Below, piece after piece: positions 51,908-61,209 of a DNA stretch of 64,000 nucleotides. Position 1 is the first letter of the stretch; every line of letters starts with the position of its first letter. This stretch comes from UBA5336 sp038745855. Lineage in GTDB: Bacteria; Pseudomonadota; Alphaproteobacteria; Caulobacterales; Hyphomonadaceae. Where the stretch lies: positions 1 through 64,000 of the forward strand of contig JBCDLC010000010.1 of the NCBI GenBank assembly GCA_038745855.1, given 5' to 3'. A program made the position numbers and the translations under genes. The notes under the pieces are model-generated. The model saw only the letters and a list, made by a program, of their open reading frames with translations. It searched no databases and had not been told where the DNA came from.

Positions 51908-54100
51908 ATGGGTAAATTGAATGGTGTTCTTGCGGCAGGCCTCACTGCAACTGTAGGTGCAATTGTGTTCGGCGGTGCTCCAGCGGTGGCACAAGATGTC
52001 GACGCAGAACGGGTCGAACAAACCATATTTGTTGTCGGCGATCGCCGTGCGTACCGGGGGAATTTTGACGTGCTGGAAACGCCTGCAGCGGACCAGACTA
52101 TCGACATTGAGCTGCTTGCTGACACCGGGGCGCTTAATCTGAACGACGCCCTTGATCTCTCGGCATCGGTAGCCCGCCAGAACAATTTCGGTGGCCTTTG
52201 GAACGCCTTCTCCATTCGTGGTTTCTCTGGCGACATCAACCTGCCGAGCGGCTTTCTCGTGAACGGATTTAACGCCGGGCGTGGCTTTGGTGGCCCGCGA
52301 GACCTGGTGGGTATCGAGTCCGTCGAGGTGCTCAAGGGTCCCCGCTCGGCATTATTCGGTCGCGGCGAACCTGGCGGCACTGTCAACCTCGTCACCAAGC
52401 GGCCCAATTTCGAAACCGGCGGGTATGTTCGCGGCACGATTGGAAGTTGGAACCAGGTCCGGGTCGAGGGCGACTTCCAGAGTGTTGCGGATGCTAATGA
52501 GACATTCGGTTTCCGCCTTGTCGGCTTTTACGAGGACGCGGAGAGCTTCCGAGAGGGTGCGGAGACTGAGAAGCTAGGCTTTTATCCTTCTGCGTCGTGG
52601 AACATTACCGACGCCACCAACCTGACCTATGAATTGGAGTACTCGACCCAGGACATTCCCTTTGATCGGGGCGTGGTATTCTCAGAGGATTTCGGCTTTT
52701 CTCCTCGCAGGGTCTTCACCGGCGAGAACGTGCCGATCGAAACCGAAGTGGTCGGCCACCAATTCGAACTGCAACATCTCTTCAACGAAAACTGGAGCTT
52801 TCTTGGCGGTCTCGGCTATCGCGAAACCAGTCTCCAAGGCGACGCCTTCGAAAACTCATTCAGCCAGACCTTCCTCCAAGACGGGCGGACGATTTCGCGC
52901 TTCTTCCGCTCCCGTGATTTTGAATCAGATTACCTTGTTATCCGGGGGGAATTCGCCGGCGAGTTCAATACAGGTGTGCTGCGTCACCGCCTCATCGTTG
53001 GCGCCGACTACGACGAGTTCGACAACACACTTGTGATTGATCGCTTCCGCTCGAGCTTTCCGGCAGACGGTGATCTTGCGAACCCAACACCGCAACAGAT
53101 TGCCGACAATCTCTTACTCGACACGCTTAACCCCGTATACGGCATCAACTTAAATCCTGAGGCTGGCCCGAACACGAACCGGAACGAACTGCTCAGCGGT
53201 TACGGCATCTATATTCAGGACCAAATTGACCTTACTGATCAGCTCCAGATCCGGATTGGCCTCCGTTTCGATGATTTCGAGCAGGATCTTACAAACCGCC
53301 TTGCCGACCCAATTTCAACCATCACCTCTGCAGATGATCGGGTCTCTCCCCAATTCGGGGTGGTTTACAGAGTCAATGACGGGCTCAGCCTCTATGCCTC
53401 GTATGGTGAGGGTTACCGGCAACAGACGGGCCAGGATTTCCAGGGCAACCAGTTTAATCCCAACATAACCGAGTCAGCCGAAGTTGGTTTCAAGGCAGAT
53501 TTGGCAGAGTTCTCGAATTCGATCGATGGCAGCGTTGGGGCCACCGTTTTCCAGGTCGAGCAGAGTAATTTCCTCGTCAACGATGACCGGCCCGAGGCGA
53601 CAGCTGTAGGCTTTTTCTCCATCCCCGCGGGCAAGGCAGAAAGCACCGGGCTCGAATTGGACGCCAACCTAGACTTCGACAGTGGTTTCAGCCTTTGGGC
53701 GTCCTACGCCTATACCGATGCGGAATTCCTCAACAGCTTCGCAGACGCCGATGGGTTCGGCTTTACCATCAATCCGGGCGACCCACTCATCAACACCCCT
53801 GAGCACCAGTTCAACGTCCAGGCCGCCAAGGATTTCTCCCTGGGTGCGATGCCCGTACGGTTAGGCGGCGGCGTCTTGTTTGTCGGCGAGCGTAATGGCT
53901 TTGTGGGATCAGATTTCACCCTTCCCGACTACACCACCGTCAGGTTGTTCGGTGAAATCGAGCCAATCGAAAGCATTTCCGTGCGACTAGACGTAGACAA
54001 CCTTTTCGACGAGACCTTCTACACGAATTCCTTCGCTGATGTCTGGGTTGAGCCAGGCGCGCCACAGCGCTTCCGTTTGACGGTAGCCTACGTGTTCTGA
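51908..54100 (+). CDS. TonB-dependent siderophore-type receptor
   Basis: 730 residues with a signal peptide (MGKLNGVLAAGLTATVGAIVFGGAPAVAQ). A TonB-box-like QTIFVVGDR precedes the plug domain (about 45-180: SIRGFSGDINLPSGFLVNGF, GIESVEVLKGPRSALFGRGEPGGTVNLVTKRP). The barrel follows, ending RFRLTVAYVF with the C-terminal Phe. The plug sequence pattern is that of FhuA/FpvA-like ferric-siderophore receptors (TIGR01783 type). Divergent from the ABC transporter with DUF3526 permeases, suggesting shared control and perhaps joint uptake or export of a metallophore or peptide. Confidence 0.9.
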   Translation: MGKLNGVLAAGLTATVGAIVFGGAPAVAQDVDAERVEQTIFVVGDRRAYRGNFDVLETPAADQTIDIELLADTGALNLNDALDLSASVARQNNFGGLWNAFSIRGFSGDINLPSGFLVNGFNAGRGFGGPRDLVGIESVEVLKGPRSALFGRGEPGGTVNLVTKRPNFETGGYVRGTIGSWNQVRVEGDFQSVADANETFGFRLVGFYEDAESFREGAETEKLGFYPSASWNITDATNLTYELEYSTQDIPFDRGVVFSEDFGFSPRRVFTGENVPIETEVVGHQFELQHLFNENWSFLGGLGYRETSLQGDAFENSFSQTFLQDGRTISRFFRSRDFESDYLVIRGEFAGEFNTGVLRHRLIVGADYDEFDNTLVIDRFRSSFPADGDLANPTPQQIADNLLLDTLNPVYGINLNPEAGPNTNRNELLSGYGIYIQDQIDLTDQLQIRIGLRFDDFEQDLTNRLADPISTITSADDRVSPQFGVVYRVNDGLSLYASYGEGYRQQTGQDFQGNQFNPNITESAEVGFKADLAEFSNSIDGSVGATVFQVEQSNFLVNDDRPEATAVGFFSIPAGKAESTGLELDANLDFDSGFSLWASYAYTDAEFLNSFADADGFGFTINPGDPLINTPEHQFNVQAAKDFSLGAMPVRLGGGVLFVGERNGFVGSDFTLPDYTTVRLFGEIEPIESISVRLDVDNLFDETFYTNSFADVWVEPGAPQRFRLTVAYVF

Positions 54101-54523
54101 AAAGCTTCTGCTTAAGGCCCGTCGCCTTAGACGGGTCTCAAGACAAACCCGTATAGCCTCGACTTCTTGCGGCTTGAGAGGCGCTTTCTTGCCACCCAGC
54201 TTGCTACGGTTTCACGGAAACCATTTCCCGGTTGCTGCGTCGAATGGCATGAAGTCGTCCGTCGATTGCCAGTCGGTCACACGTCGATGCAGCTGCCAGG
54301 CCAGATTGCTTGCGTATCCTTCTGCGCCCAAGGCAGGCAATACGAATATTCGATGCCGTTGGGCATTTTAAGGCCCTTGCCCTGACCATCACCAATAGCA
54401 GAAATAGTTTCTAACCCGTCGTTAGCCGTAATGACAACGAACGGCAGGGTTTAGCGGTTTCTTACCGTTCGCTTGATTCATAGCTGGGCTGGGATAATGG
54501 GGCTGGACCCGTATCTTCTGAAA
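54101..54523. other. Convergent intergenic region, TonB receptor to TetR
   Basis: About 420 bases with no gene I can support; short plus frames at 54167-54385 lack family features. CCCGTC (54119) and GACGGG (54131) can form a small hairpin soon after the receptor stop, a possible terminator without a U tract. AT-rich stretches with direct GGTTTCTTACCG/TAGTTTCTAACCCG likeness lie near 54400-54470. Nothing else recognised. Confidence 0.35.
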
Positions 54524-55126
54524 TCAATCTCGTAAATCCAGAGTTTTTTTCAGACCGCCTGCAGAAAGTAGCAAATTAATCGTCTCGTGACCGTTCAATT
54601 GAGTGCCCCAATGTGACTTGGAAGTCTTAAAAAGTGAAACAGTGGTCGCCGTGATCATATGTGCGAAAGCCGGCGCTTCATCGACTTCTATTGAGAATAC
54701 GCCTCGTTGGACATCGTGTTTGACATCTCCAAGCACGCGTTCCAACACCGCTTCGAATCTCTTGAAATCAGAAAATACCAGCTCATGGATGACGTTACCT
54801 AAGGCGGGTGTGCGCTCGGTTTCTGCAAAAACAAAGTCGATACGGGATTTTAACAAACTGTGGTGTTTTTCGATGTCGCCAATGTTACTTCCGCGACCGA
54901 AATCATCCAAAATCCTTTTGGAGAGCGCCGATATCAGATCATCCAGATCCTTAAAGTGGGTGTAGAACGAACTGCGCTTCAGGCCTGTTGCGCCGCAGAC
55001 TTGTGCAACGGTCACTCCGTGAATTCCACGCTCTGCGATAAGCGTAAACGCCGCATCGAGAAGAGAGGCACGCGTATTCGCTCCCTTGCGCGAGAGGGCA
55101 ACAGATGGAGGACCTTGATGCTTCAT
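54524..55126 (-). CDS. TetR-family regulator of the RND efflux operon
   Basis: 200 residues from the ATG at 55126 (MKHQGPPSVALSRKGANTRAS), preceded by GGTAGGG; a frame from 55210 would add 28 residues running into the operator region. The helix-turn-helix is SLLDAAFTLIAERGIHGVTVAQVCGATGLKRSSFYTHFKDLDDLI. The C-terminal ligand domain is helical with no named match. Divergent from the adaptor gene of a tripartite RND pump; inverted repeats and a perfect palindrome in the gap are its likely binding sites. Confidence 0.9.
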   Translation of the reverse strand: MKHQGPPSVALSRKGANTRASLLDAAFTLIAERGIHGVTVAQVCGATGLKRSSFYTHFKDLDDLISALSKRILDDFGRGSNIGDIEKHHSLLKSRIDFVFAETERTPALGNVIHELVFSDFKRFEAVLERVLGDVKHDVQRGVFSIEVDEAPAFAHMITATTVSLFKTSKSHWGTQLNGHETINLLLSAGGLKKTLDLRD

Positions 55127-55192
55127 TGCCCTACCCGAAGCGCTTTTTGATTCCCGAAATGACTTCCACGACCATGACAATAGACCATGGAG

Positions 55193-55223
55193 TTGACAAT
55201 TGCTCCTCACAGGCGATTGTCAA
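55193..55223. promoter_or_regulatory. Divergent operator/promoter, inverted TTGACAAT
   Basis: TTGACAAT (55193-55200) and its exact inverse ATTGTCAA (55216-55223) are 15 bases apart; a further TGACAAT lies at 55175-55181. Each TTGACA can serve as a -35 box, one for each direction, so repressor binding here would close both promoters. Sits between tetR and the RND adaptor gene. Confidence 0.6.
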
Positions 55224-55244
55224 AACCGACGCAGCGTCGGTTTT
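55222..55244. promoter_or_regulatory. Perfect 23-bp palindrome
   Basis: AAAACCGACGC, one A, GCGTCGGTTTT: 11-base perfect arms, 40 bases before the adaptor start. The A/T-flanked GC stem also fits a bidirectional rho-independent terminator or leader attenuator. Its position in the leader of an efflux operon makes operator or attenuator equally possible. Confidence 0.65.
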
Positions 55245-55283
55245 CCGCGAAGCACAACACGTCGATGGATCGGGGGGAGTTCA

Positions 55284-56339
55284 ATGCGGATGTCGGTCAC
55301 TGTCGGCGCTGGATGGCTGCTGCTAGCGGCGTGTGGTGGAACAGCCGAAGTCGAGCGCGAACCGGTGGTGAGGCCAGCCAAGCTGATCAACGTTTCTGAC
55401 ACCGACCGCGAACGCCAGATCAGGCTGCCCGCAATCGTAGGCGCTGCTGACAACTCCATCCTCACCTTCCAGGTCGGTGGCCTGCTCCAGGAGTTGGAGA
55501 TCAGCGAAGGATTGGAGGTGACGCAGGGACAGGTGCTCGCCAGGCTCGACCAACGCGACTATCGCAACAATGTGGCAAGTGCCCAGGCGACTTTTGACAA
55601 TGCGCTCGCCGAGTACCAACGCGCCGAGAGGCTCATTGCCGAAAACGCTATAGCGCGGAGCGTCTTTGAACAGCGGCGCAGCCAGAGGGATGTGGCCCAG
55701 GCGTCGCTGGACAGCGCCCTTAAGCAGCTGGACGACACAATCATCCGGGCACCCTTCTCTGGCCTTGTCGCCGACATTCATGTGGAGTCATTTGAAAATA
55801 TTTCCCCGTCCCAGCCCGTTCTGACCCTGCAAAGCGCTGGCGACGCCGAGGCCGTCGTGCAGGTGCCAGCTTCCCTCGTCATCAACATCGAGCAGCTGGA
55901 GCCCATCGACCAGTTCCTTGAGCTGGATGCCGCTCCAGGTGTTCGGCTCGAGGCAAACTTTGTGGAATCTGCGTCAGTGGCCGACGCCACCACCCAGACC
56001 TTTGAAGCCCGATTTGCGTTCACCCCGCCGCCTGAACTCGTGATCCTCCCGGGCATGACGGGAATCCTGTCGGGGCGTTTCCGGTCGAGTATGGGCTCGA
56101 CGTTGGAGACTGGGGGCGTACCAGTTCCAATCAGCGCGATCCTTTCCGAGGCTGGCGATACCTATGTTTGGGTGGTGGACATGGACACCATGACGGTGTC
56201 TCGCCGGGACGTGGATGTGGCCCCAGGCATTGATGAAAGTGTCTGGATAAGAGAAGGGCTGGAGCCCGGCGAAGTGATCGTCGGCGCGGGAGGCGCTTAC
56301 CTGACCGAGGGTGCAGAAATCCGCGCTTACGAGAATTAG
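55284..56339 (+). CDS. RND efflux periplasmic adaptor (membrane fusion protein)
   Basis: 351 residues from the ATG at 55284 (GGGGGGAG upstream). A lipobox LLLAAC puts Cys17 at the lipid anchor. HlyD-type order: barrel-sandwich half (ILTFQVGGLLQELEISEGLEVTQGQVLARLD), alpha hairpin (NNVASAQATFDNALAEYQRAERLIAENAIARSVFEQRRSQRDVAQASLDSALKQL), second lipoyl half (TIIRAPFSGLVADIHVE), beta-barrel and membrane-proximal domains (GIDESVWIREGLEPGEVIVGAGGAYL). It joins the inner-membrane pump to the outer-membrane factor encoded downstream. Confidence 0.93.
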   Translation: MRMSVTVGAGWLLLAACGGTAEVEREPVVRPAKLINVSDTDRERQIRLPAIVGAADNSILTFQVGGLLQELEISEGLEVTQGQVLARLDQRDYRNNVASAQATFDNALAEYQRAERLIAENAIARSVFEQRRSQRDVAQASLDSALKQLDDTIIRAPFSGLVADIHVESFENISPSQPVLTLQSAGDAEAVVQVPASLVINIEQLEPIDQFLELDAAPGVRLEANFVESASVADATTQTFEARFAFTPPPELVILPGMTGILSGRFRSSMGSTLETGGVPVPISAILSEAGDTYVWVVDMDTMTVSRRDVDVAPGIDESVWIREGLEPGEVIVGAGGAYLTEGAEIRAYEN

Positions 56340-56350
56340 GGGGGCACGCC

Positions 56351-59300
56351 ATGAACCCCGCTGTCTACGCCATCAAGAACCGCCTCATCAGCTGGATGGT
56401 TGTGATCCTGTCCATCGCCGCAGGAAGCCTCGCCTATCAGAATATGCCGCGCTTCGAGGATCCTGAATTCCTCATCCGCGTGGCCCAGGTCATCACCGAA
56501 TATCCCGGCGCAACACCGGCCGAGGTGGCCAATGAGGTCAGCGACAAGATCGAGACCGAACTCCAGGGCATGCAGGAGGTCGATGAGATCCGGTCCACCA
56601 ACTCCGATGGCTTGTCGATCATCAGTGTTGATATCAAACACGAATTTTCCGGCTCGCCGTCCGAGCTTCAGGCTGTTTATTCCAAGCTCCGCAACCGCGT
56701 GAGAGACGCCCAGTCCAAGTTGCCACCCGGTGCCGGTGCTCCGGTCGTGAATGATGATTATGGCGATGTGTTCGGTCTCTATTACCTCGTCACTGGACCG
56801 GGGTTCACGATAACAGAGTTGGAGGATTACGCCGAGGCTCTTCGAACCGACCTGCTCACTGTCGATGGAGTCGCAAAGGTCGAGCTCAGCGGCGCCCAGA
56901 CTGAAGCCATCTATGTGGAGATCGCCCGGGATCGAACCGCGGCGCTTGGCGTCTCAATCTCCAACATCTTTGGCGACCTGGCCGAGCAAAACTCTGTCAC
57001 CTCATCCGGCAAGGTGCTACTCGACGGTCAGCGCATTGTGATCCGCCCGACGGGCAACATCGATTCCGTTGCCGCCATCGAGAACACTGTGGTCAGCACG
57101 GCTGATAGCGGCGACCTGATCTACCTGCGCGACGTGGCCACGGTGAGCCGGGGCTATGTGGAACCGGCCTTCAATTTCGTTCGATATGACGGGGAGCCGG
57201 CCATTGGCCTTGGCATCTCGAACGTCACCGGAGCGAATGCAGGCAAGATCGGCGACGCCATCCGCGACAAGATCGAGGAAACGATCGGCGAGCGTCCCAT
57301 AGGCATCGAAGTTAATGAGTTTTATCATCAGGGCGATGCGGTGAACGAGTCCGTCACCAGCTTTGCCTGGAACGTCGTGGCCGCTCTCGCCATTGTGCTT
57401 GTCACGCTGCTGATTTTCATGGGTCTTCGTTCGGCGATCATCATCGGCGCCGTGCTGCTCGTGACAATCGCCGCGACGCTGGCGGTGATGAATCTGACCG
57501 GCATTCCCCTGCACCGCATATCCCTCGGCGCCCTGATCATTGCTCTCGGCATGCTGGTGGACAACGCGATTGTGGTCACCGAAGGGATCCTCGTGGGCGT
57601 CCAGCAGGGCCGCAGGAAAATCGATGTGGCGCGCGACATCGTCGACAAGACGAAATGGGCCCTGCTCGGCGGAACGATCATCGGCATCGTGGCCTTCGCG
57701 CCCATCGGTTTCGCACCGGGGGATACGGGAGAGTACGCGGGCCACCTATTCTGGGTGGTCCTGATCTCGCTCCTGTTCAGCTGGATCTTCGCGATCACGC
57801 TTGCACCCATGTTTGCCGACCTCCTGTTCAAGGAGGCCAAGGACGGTGAGAGCCAATCGGGCGGCGAAGGGCGTATGACGCGTCTTTACAAGGGTTTCAT
57901 GCGCGGTGTGCTGCAGTTGAGGTGGCTCGCGATCGCCGCTTCAGTCGTCATCTTCTGTGCAGCAATCTACGGGTTCCAGTTCGTGAACATGGGCTTCTTC
58001 CCGTCCTCCACAACACCGCAGATCGCAGTCGACTACTGGCTACCCGAAGGCGCAGCGATTGAGACCACGGCCGCAGATATCCGTGAGATCGAAAACCACA
58101 TTCTGGGGCTCGAGGGCATAGGTCGGGTCCACTCGGTCACCGGCTCCGGCGGCCTGCGTTACATGCTGATCTACCAACCTGACGATCCGAACGGCGCGTT
58201 TGGGCAGATCCTCGTCCGCGTCAACGAATTGGAGCGGATCGACACCTTACTTCCCGAACTTCAGTCCTATCTAAACCAGCAGTTTCCAGCCGCCCAGTCC
58301 AAGGTCTGGCGGTTCCAGCTCGGCCCCAGCCAGGGCTCCAAGATCGAAGCGGTCTTCCAGGGTCCTGACCCAAGGGAATTGCGACGTCTGGCAAATGAGG
58401 CCTTGAAGCTGCTCTACGCTGATGCGGACACCACAGGTGTGAAGACCGACTGGCGGCAGGAAATTCCAGTCATCGCCCCGAAATACGATGCCGAGCGTGG
58501 CCGACGGGTTGGTGTGTCGCTGGAAGACTTGAGCAGCGCCCTGCAATCGGTCTTCTCGGGCACAACAATCGGCGTCTACCGCGAGGGCGATGACCTCATT
58601 CCCATCATCTCCCGGGCCCCGGAAAGCGAACGGGTCGACATCTCCTCCGGCGCAGGTATCCAGGTGCTCAGCAGTCGAACTGGCAGAACGGTACCGGTTT
58701 CCGAAGTACTACAAGACCCGGACATTATCTGGCGAGACGGGCAATTGAGGCGCGAAGACCGGGTCTGGACGATCAAGGCCCAGGCTGACCCTATCTCCGG
58801 CGTTCTCGCATCATCGGTGATGGCACGTGTCCAGCCGCAAATCGAAGCCATCGACCTGCCGGAGGGCTACAGCCTGCGCTGGGATGGGGAGATCGGCGCC
58901 AGCACCGAAGCCAATGAACAACTCGCCGGAACCTTCCCCGTGGCCATTCTGGCCATCGTTCTCGTGCTCATCTTCCTGTTCAACGGATTTCGCCAGCCCC
59001 TGGCGATCTGGACCATCGTCCCGCTTGCCGTGGTCGGTGTGGCGATCGGTTTGCTCGCCACCAATACGACGCTCGAATTCATGGCCATTCTAGGAATTCT
59101 CTCCCTCGTGGGCCTGCTGATCAAGAACGCCATCGTCCTCGTCGATCAGATGGATCTGGAGATCAAGGAGGGCAAACCACGCTTCGATGCCGTGGTGGAT
59201 TCCGCTGCAAGCCGGGTGCGTCCGGTCATGATGGGCGCTTTGACGACTGTGCTCGGCGTGATCCCGCTTTTTGCGGATATCTTCTTTGCGTCCATGGCGG

Positions 59301-59428
59301 TCGTGATCGCCTTTGGTCTGAGCTTCGCGACCCTGATTACGCTGGTCGTTCTGCCCGTCATCTATGCCGTCTATTTTGGAATCTCGTCCTCGGAAACAGC
59401 CAGGAATGCTCCACAGGAGGCCACCTGA
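56351..59428 (+). CDS. RND efflux pump inner-membrane transporter
   Basis: 1025 residues with the AcrB-type twelve-helix layout. Signatures: first helix LISWMVVILSIAAGSLAYQNMP, the porter-domain start FEDPEFLIRVAQVITEYPGATPAEV, and the proton-relay helix LGALIIALGMLVDNAIVVTEGILVG with its Asp. The second half repeats the pattern (VVIFCAAIYGFQFVNMGFFP ... LVGLLIKNAIVLVDQMDLEI). Drug or small-molecule proton antiporter of the HAE1-like class; the substrate cannot be read. Starts 11 bases after the adaptor and ends just before the outer-membrane factor gene. Confidence 0.95.
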   Translation: MNPAVYAIKNRLISWMVVILSIAAGSLAYQNMPRFEDPEFLIRVAQVITEYPGATPAEVANEVSDKIETELQGMQEVDEIRSTNSDGLSIISVDIKHEFSGSPSELQAVYSKLRNRVRDAQSKLPPGAGAPVVNDDYGDVFGLYYLVTGPGFTITELEDYAEALRTDLLTVDGVAKVELSGAQTEAIYVEIARDRTAALGVSISNIFGDLAEQNSVTSSGKVLLDGQRIVIRPTGNIDSVAAIENTVVSTADSGDLIYLRDVATVSRGYVEPAFNFVRYDGEPAIGLGISNVTGANAGKIGDAIRDKIEETIGERPIGIEVNEFYHQGDAVNESVTSFAWNVVAALAIVLVTLLIFMGLRSAIIIGAVLLVTIAATLAVMNLTGIPLHRISLGALIIALGMLVDNAIVVTEGILVGVQQGRRKIDVARDIVDKTKWALLGGTIIGIVAFAPIGFAPGDTGEYAGHLFWVVLISLLFSWIFAITLAPMFADLLFKEAKDGESQSGGEGRMTRLYKGFMRGVLQLRWLAIAASVVIFCAAIYGFQFVNMGFFPSSTTPQIAVDYWLPEGAAIETTAADIREIENHILGLEGIGRVHSVTGSGGLRYMLIYQPDDPNGAFGQILVRVNELERIDTLLPELQSYLNQQFPAAQSKVWRFQLGPSQGSKIEAVFQGPDPRELRRLANEALKLLYADADTTGVKTDWRQEIPVIAPKYDAERGRRVGVSLEDLSSALQSVFSGTTIGVYREGDDLIPIISRAPESERVDISSGAGIQVLSSRTGRTVPVSEVLQDPDIIWRDGQLRREDRVWTIKAQADPISGVLASSVMARVQPQIEAIDLPEGYSLRWDGEIGASTEANEQLAGTFPVAILAIVLVLIFLFNGFRQPLAIWTIVPLAVVGVAIGLLATNTTLEFMAILGILSLVGLLIKNAIVLVDQMDLEIKEGKPRFDAVVDSAASRVRPVMMGALTTVLGVIPLFADIFFASMAVVIAFGLSFATLITLVVLPVIYAVYFGISSSETARNAPQEAT

Positions 59429-59429
59429 A

Positions 59430-60815
59430 ATGCCAATCTTCATGCGATGCGTTCAGATCAGTGTCATGGCTCCGCTGCTGGTGGGATGCGCGACAGTGGC
59501 GACAGGGACAGAAGCCGCTAGTGAGCGAGCAACGGCGTCTTTGCCCGAACTTCCCCAGGACTGGTCTGCCTTAGAGCAGGAAATCGTCGGCGAACCGGTT
59601 GGCTGGATAGCGGCCTTCGATGACCCCGTTCTCTCGGCCCTCGTGGCCGAAGCCCAGGAAAACAATAACGACCTCGCCGCTGCAGCTGCAAATGTGGAAA
59701 GTGCCCGTGCGCTGGCTGGCGTTGCTGGGGCCGCGCTCTCACCCCAAGTCGCGATCACCGGCGGCAGTTCGAATGCCGGCGTGCTCGATGGAGGCGACAC
59801 TTCAGGTCTGAACCTCGGCGCCCAGGCCAGCTGGGAAGTGGACCTCTGGGGCAGGCTGCGATCCGGACGGCAAGCCGCAGTCCGCGGGCTGGAGGCGGCC
59901 GAGGCCGACTTTCTCTTCTCCCAGTACTCCATCGCCGCAGCGGTGGCGGATACCTATTTCCTCGCCATTGAAGCAGACCGGCAATTGGCGGTGGTGCAGT
60001 CCCAGGTCGAAGCACTCGCCGAGATCGATAGGATCGTCACCATCCGTTTCGACAACGGGATCGGCAACGCCCAGGATGTGGCGCTCTCCAAGTCTGATCT
60101 CGCCAGCGCGCGAGACGGTGTGGAAGAGCTTCAAGGTGCCAAACGCGATGCCTTGAGGGCGCTGGAAATATTGCTGGGGCGCTATCCGGGTGCAGACCTC
60201 ACAGTCCGTAACGATTTGCCTGCCGTCCCTGCACCTCCGCCAGCCGGTATCCCATCTGATGTGCTGGAGCGCCGGCCCGACATTATCGCTGCGGAACGCC
60301 GGATCGCCTCAGCGATCAAAAGCGTGGACGAGGCGAAGGCCGCCAAGCTCCCGTCACTCAACCTGACAGGCAGCCTCGGCGGATCATCCAATGATCTGAC
60401 CAACATTCTTGATCCCACCAATATCGCCTGGACCGCAGCCTCGAGCCTGCTCGCTCCGGTCATCGATGGCGGTCGTCTGGACAGCCAGGTGGACCTGGCC
60501 GAAGCAGACGTGGAAGCCGCCGTTGCGACCTATGCCCAGACCGCACTCAACGCATTTTCCGATGTGGAAGGGGCCCTCGATCAGTCCGTCGTGCTCCGCC
60601 ACCGTGAGGCTGAGCTCAACATCGCCGCATCGGAAGCGCGCGAGGCCTTAAGGCTCGCCAATCTGCGTTATGAAGAAGGAGAGACGGATTTGATTGACGT
60701 GCTCGCCATCCAGAACAGAGTGCTGAATGCCGACAGCGCGCTGGTCACTGTCCAGCGCAGTCAGCTTTCCGAGTTCGTGGCATTGAATCTTGCCCTCGGC
60801 GGCAGTTGGGAATGA
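59430..60815 (+). CDS. RND efflux outer-membrane factor (NodT/OprM family)
   Basis: 461 residues from the ATG at 59430 with GGAGG ten bases upstream. Lipobox PLLVGC (Cys20) gives a lipid-anchored TolC-like channel. Two OEP repeats: WEVDLWGRLRSGRQAAVRGLEAAEADFLFSQYSIAAAVADTYFLAIEADRQL and later YAQTALNAFSDVEGALDQSVVLRHREAELNIAASEAREALRLANLRYEEGETDLIDVL. The C-terminal SQLSEFVALNLALGGSW is typical. Completes the adaptor-pump-channel operon. Confidence 0.94.
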   Translation: MPIFMRCVQISVMAPLLVGCATVATGTEAASERATASLPELPQDWSALEQEIVGEPVGWIAAFDDPVLSALVAEAQENNNDLAAAAANVESARALAGVAGAALSPQVAITGGSSNAGVLDGGDTSGLNLGAQASWEVDLWGRLRSGRQAAVRGLEAAEADFLFSQYSIAAAVADTYFLAIEADRQLAVVQSQVEALAEIDRIVTIRFDNGIGNAQDVALSKSDLASARDGVEELQGAKRDALRALEILLGRYPGADLTVRNDLPAVPAPPPAGIPSDVLERRPDIIAAERRIASAIKSVDEAKAAKLPSLNLTGSLGGSSNDLTNILDPTNIAWTAASSLLAPVIDGGRLDSQVDLAEADVEAAVATYAQTALNAFSDVEGALDQSVVLRHREAELNIAASEAREALRLANLRYEEGETDLIDVLAIQNRVLNADSALVTVQRSQLSEFVALNLALGGSWE

Positions 60816-61014
60816 TCAGGCAATTTGTTCATTCTGCCCGAACGAGACTGACGAGCGACACTCAGCTCGAGAGCAGTCGCCGAATGGGGTCCGACGCTCT
60901 ACTAAACACTAGGTTGGATGCACTTGAGCCGATCGAAGGACCCAAAGCGAGTGTCTGACTTTGAGCAAATTAAAGCCGTCTATCAGTCGAACTCACACCT
61001 CTCTCAATCGGGTC
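60816..61014. other. Convergent intergenic region
   Basis: About 200 bases between the outer-membrane factor gene and the 3' end of the LapA-like gene. No gene or clear hairpin found. Base composition is less GC-rich than the flanking genes. Confidence 0.3.
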
Positions 61015-61209
61015 CTATTGTTTTCGTCGAATACGAACGGTTTTTCCGAGCATGAAGCCAACACCGACGGACGCGCCGATCAGAAGAAACCGGCGTGTTG
61101 TAAATTCAAACCCCAGAAATGAGATACTGACTTCCGCCATATTCTGAAATGCGGATATGATGAGTAAAATTCCCAAAATGACTGCGAGCCACATCCATGG
61201 AGACTTCAT
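61015..61209 (-). CDS. LapA-like (DUF1049) small membrane protein
   Basis: 64 residues with two membrane helices: WMWLAVILGILLIISAFQN and RRFLLIGASVGVGFMLGK, joined by MAEVSISFLGFEFTT, and a basic tail. This is the LapA (DUF1049) pattern of lipopolysaccharide-assembly proteins, where the loop VSISFLGFE is diagnostic. Overlaps the preceding lipoprotein stop by one base (TAATG). Confidence 0.75.
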   Translation of the reverse strand: MKSPWMWLAVILGILLIISAFQNMAEVSISFLGFEFTTRRFLLIGASVGVGFMLGKTVRIRRKQ

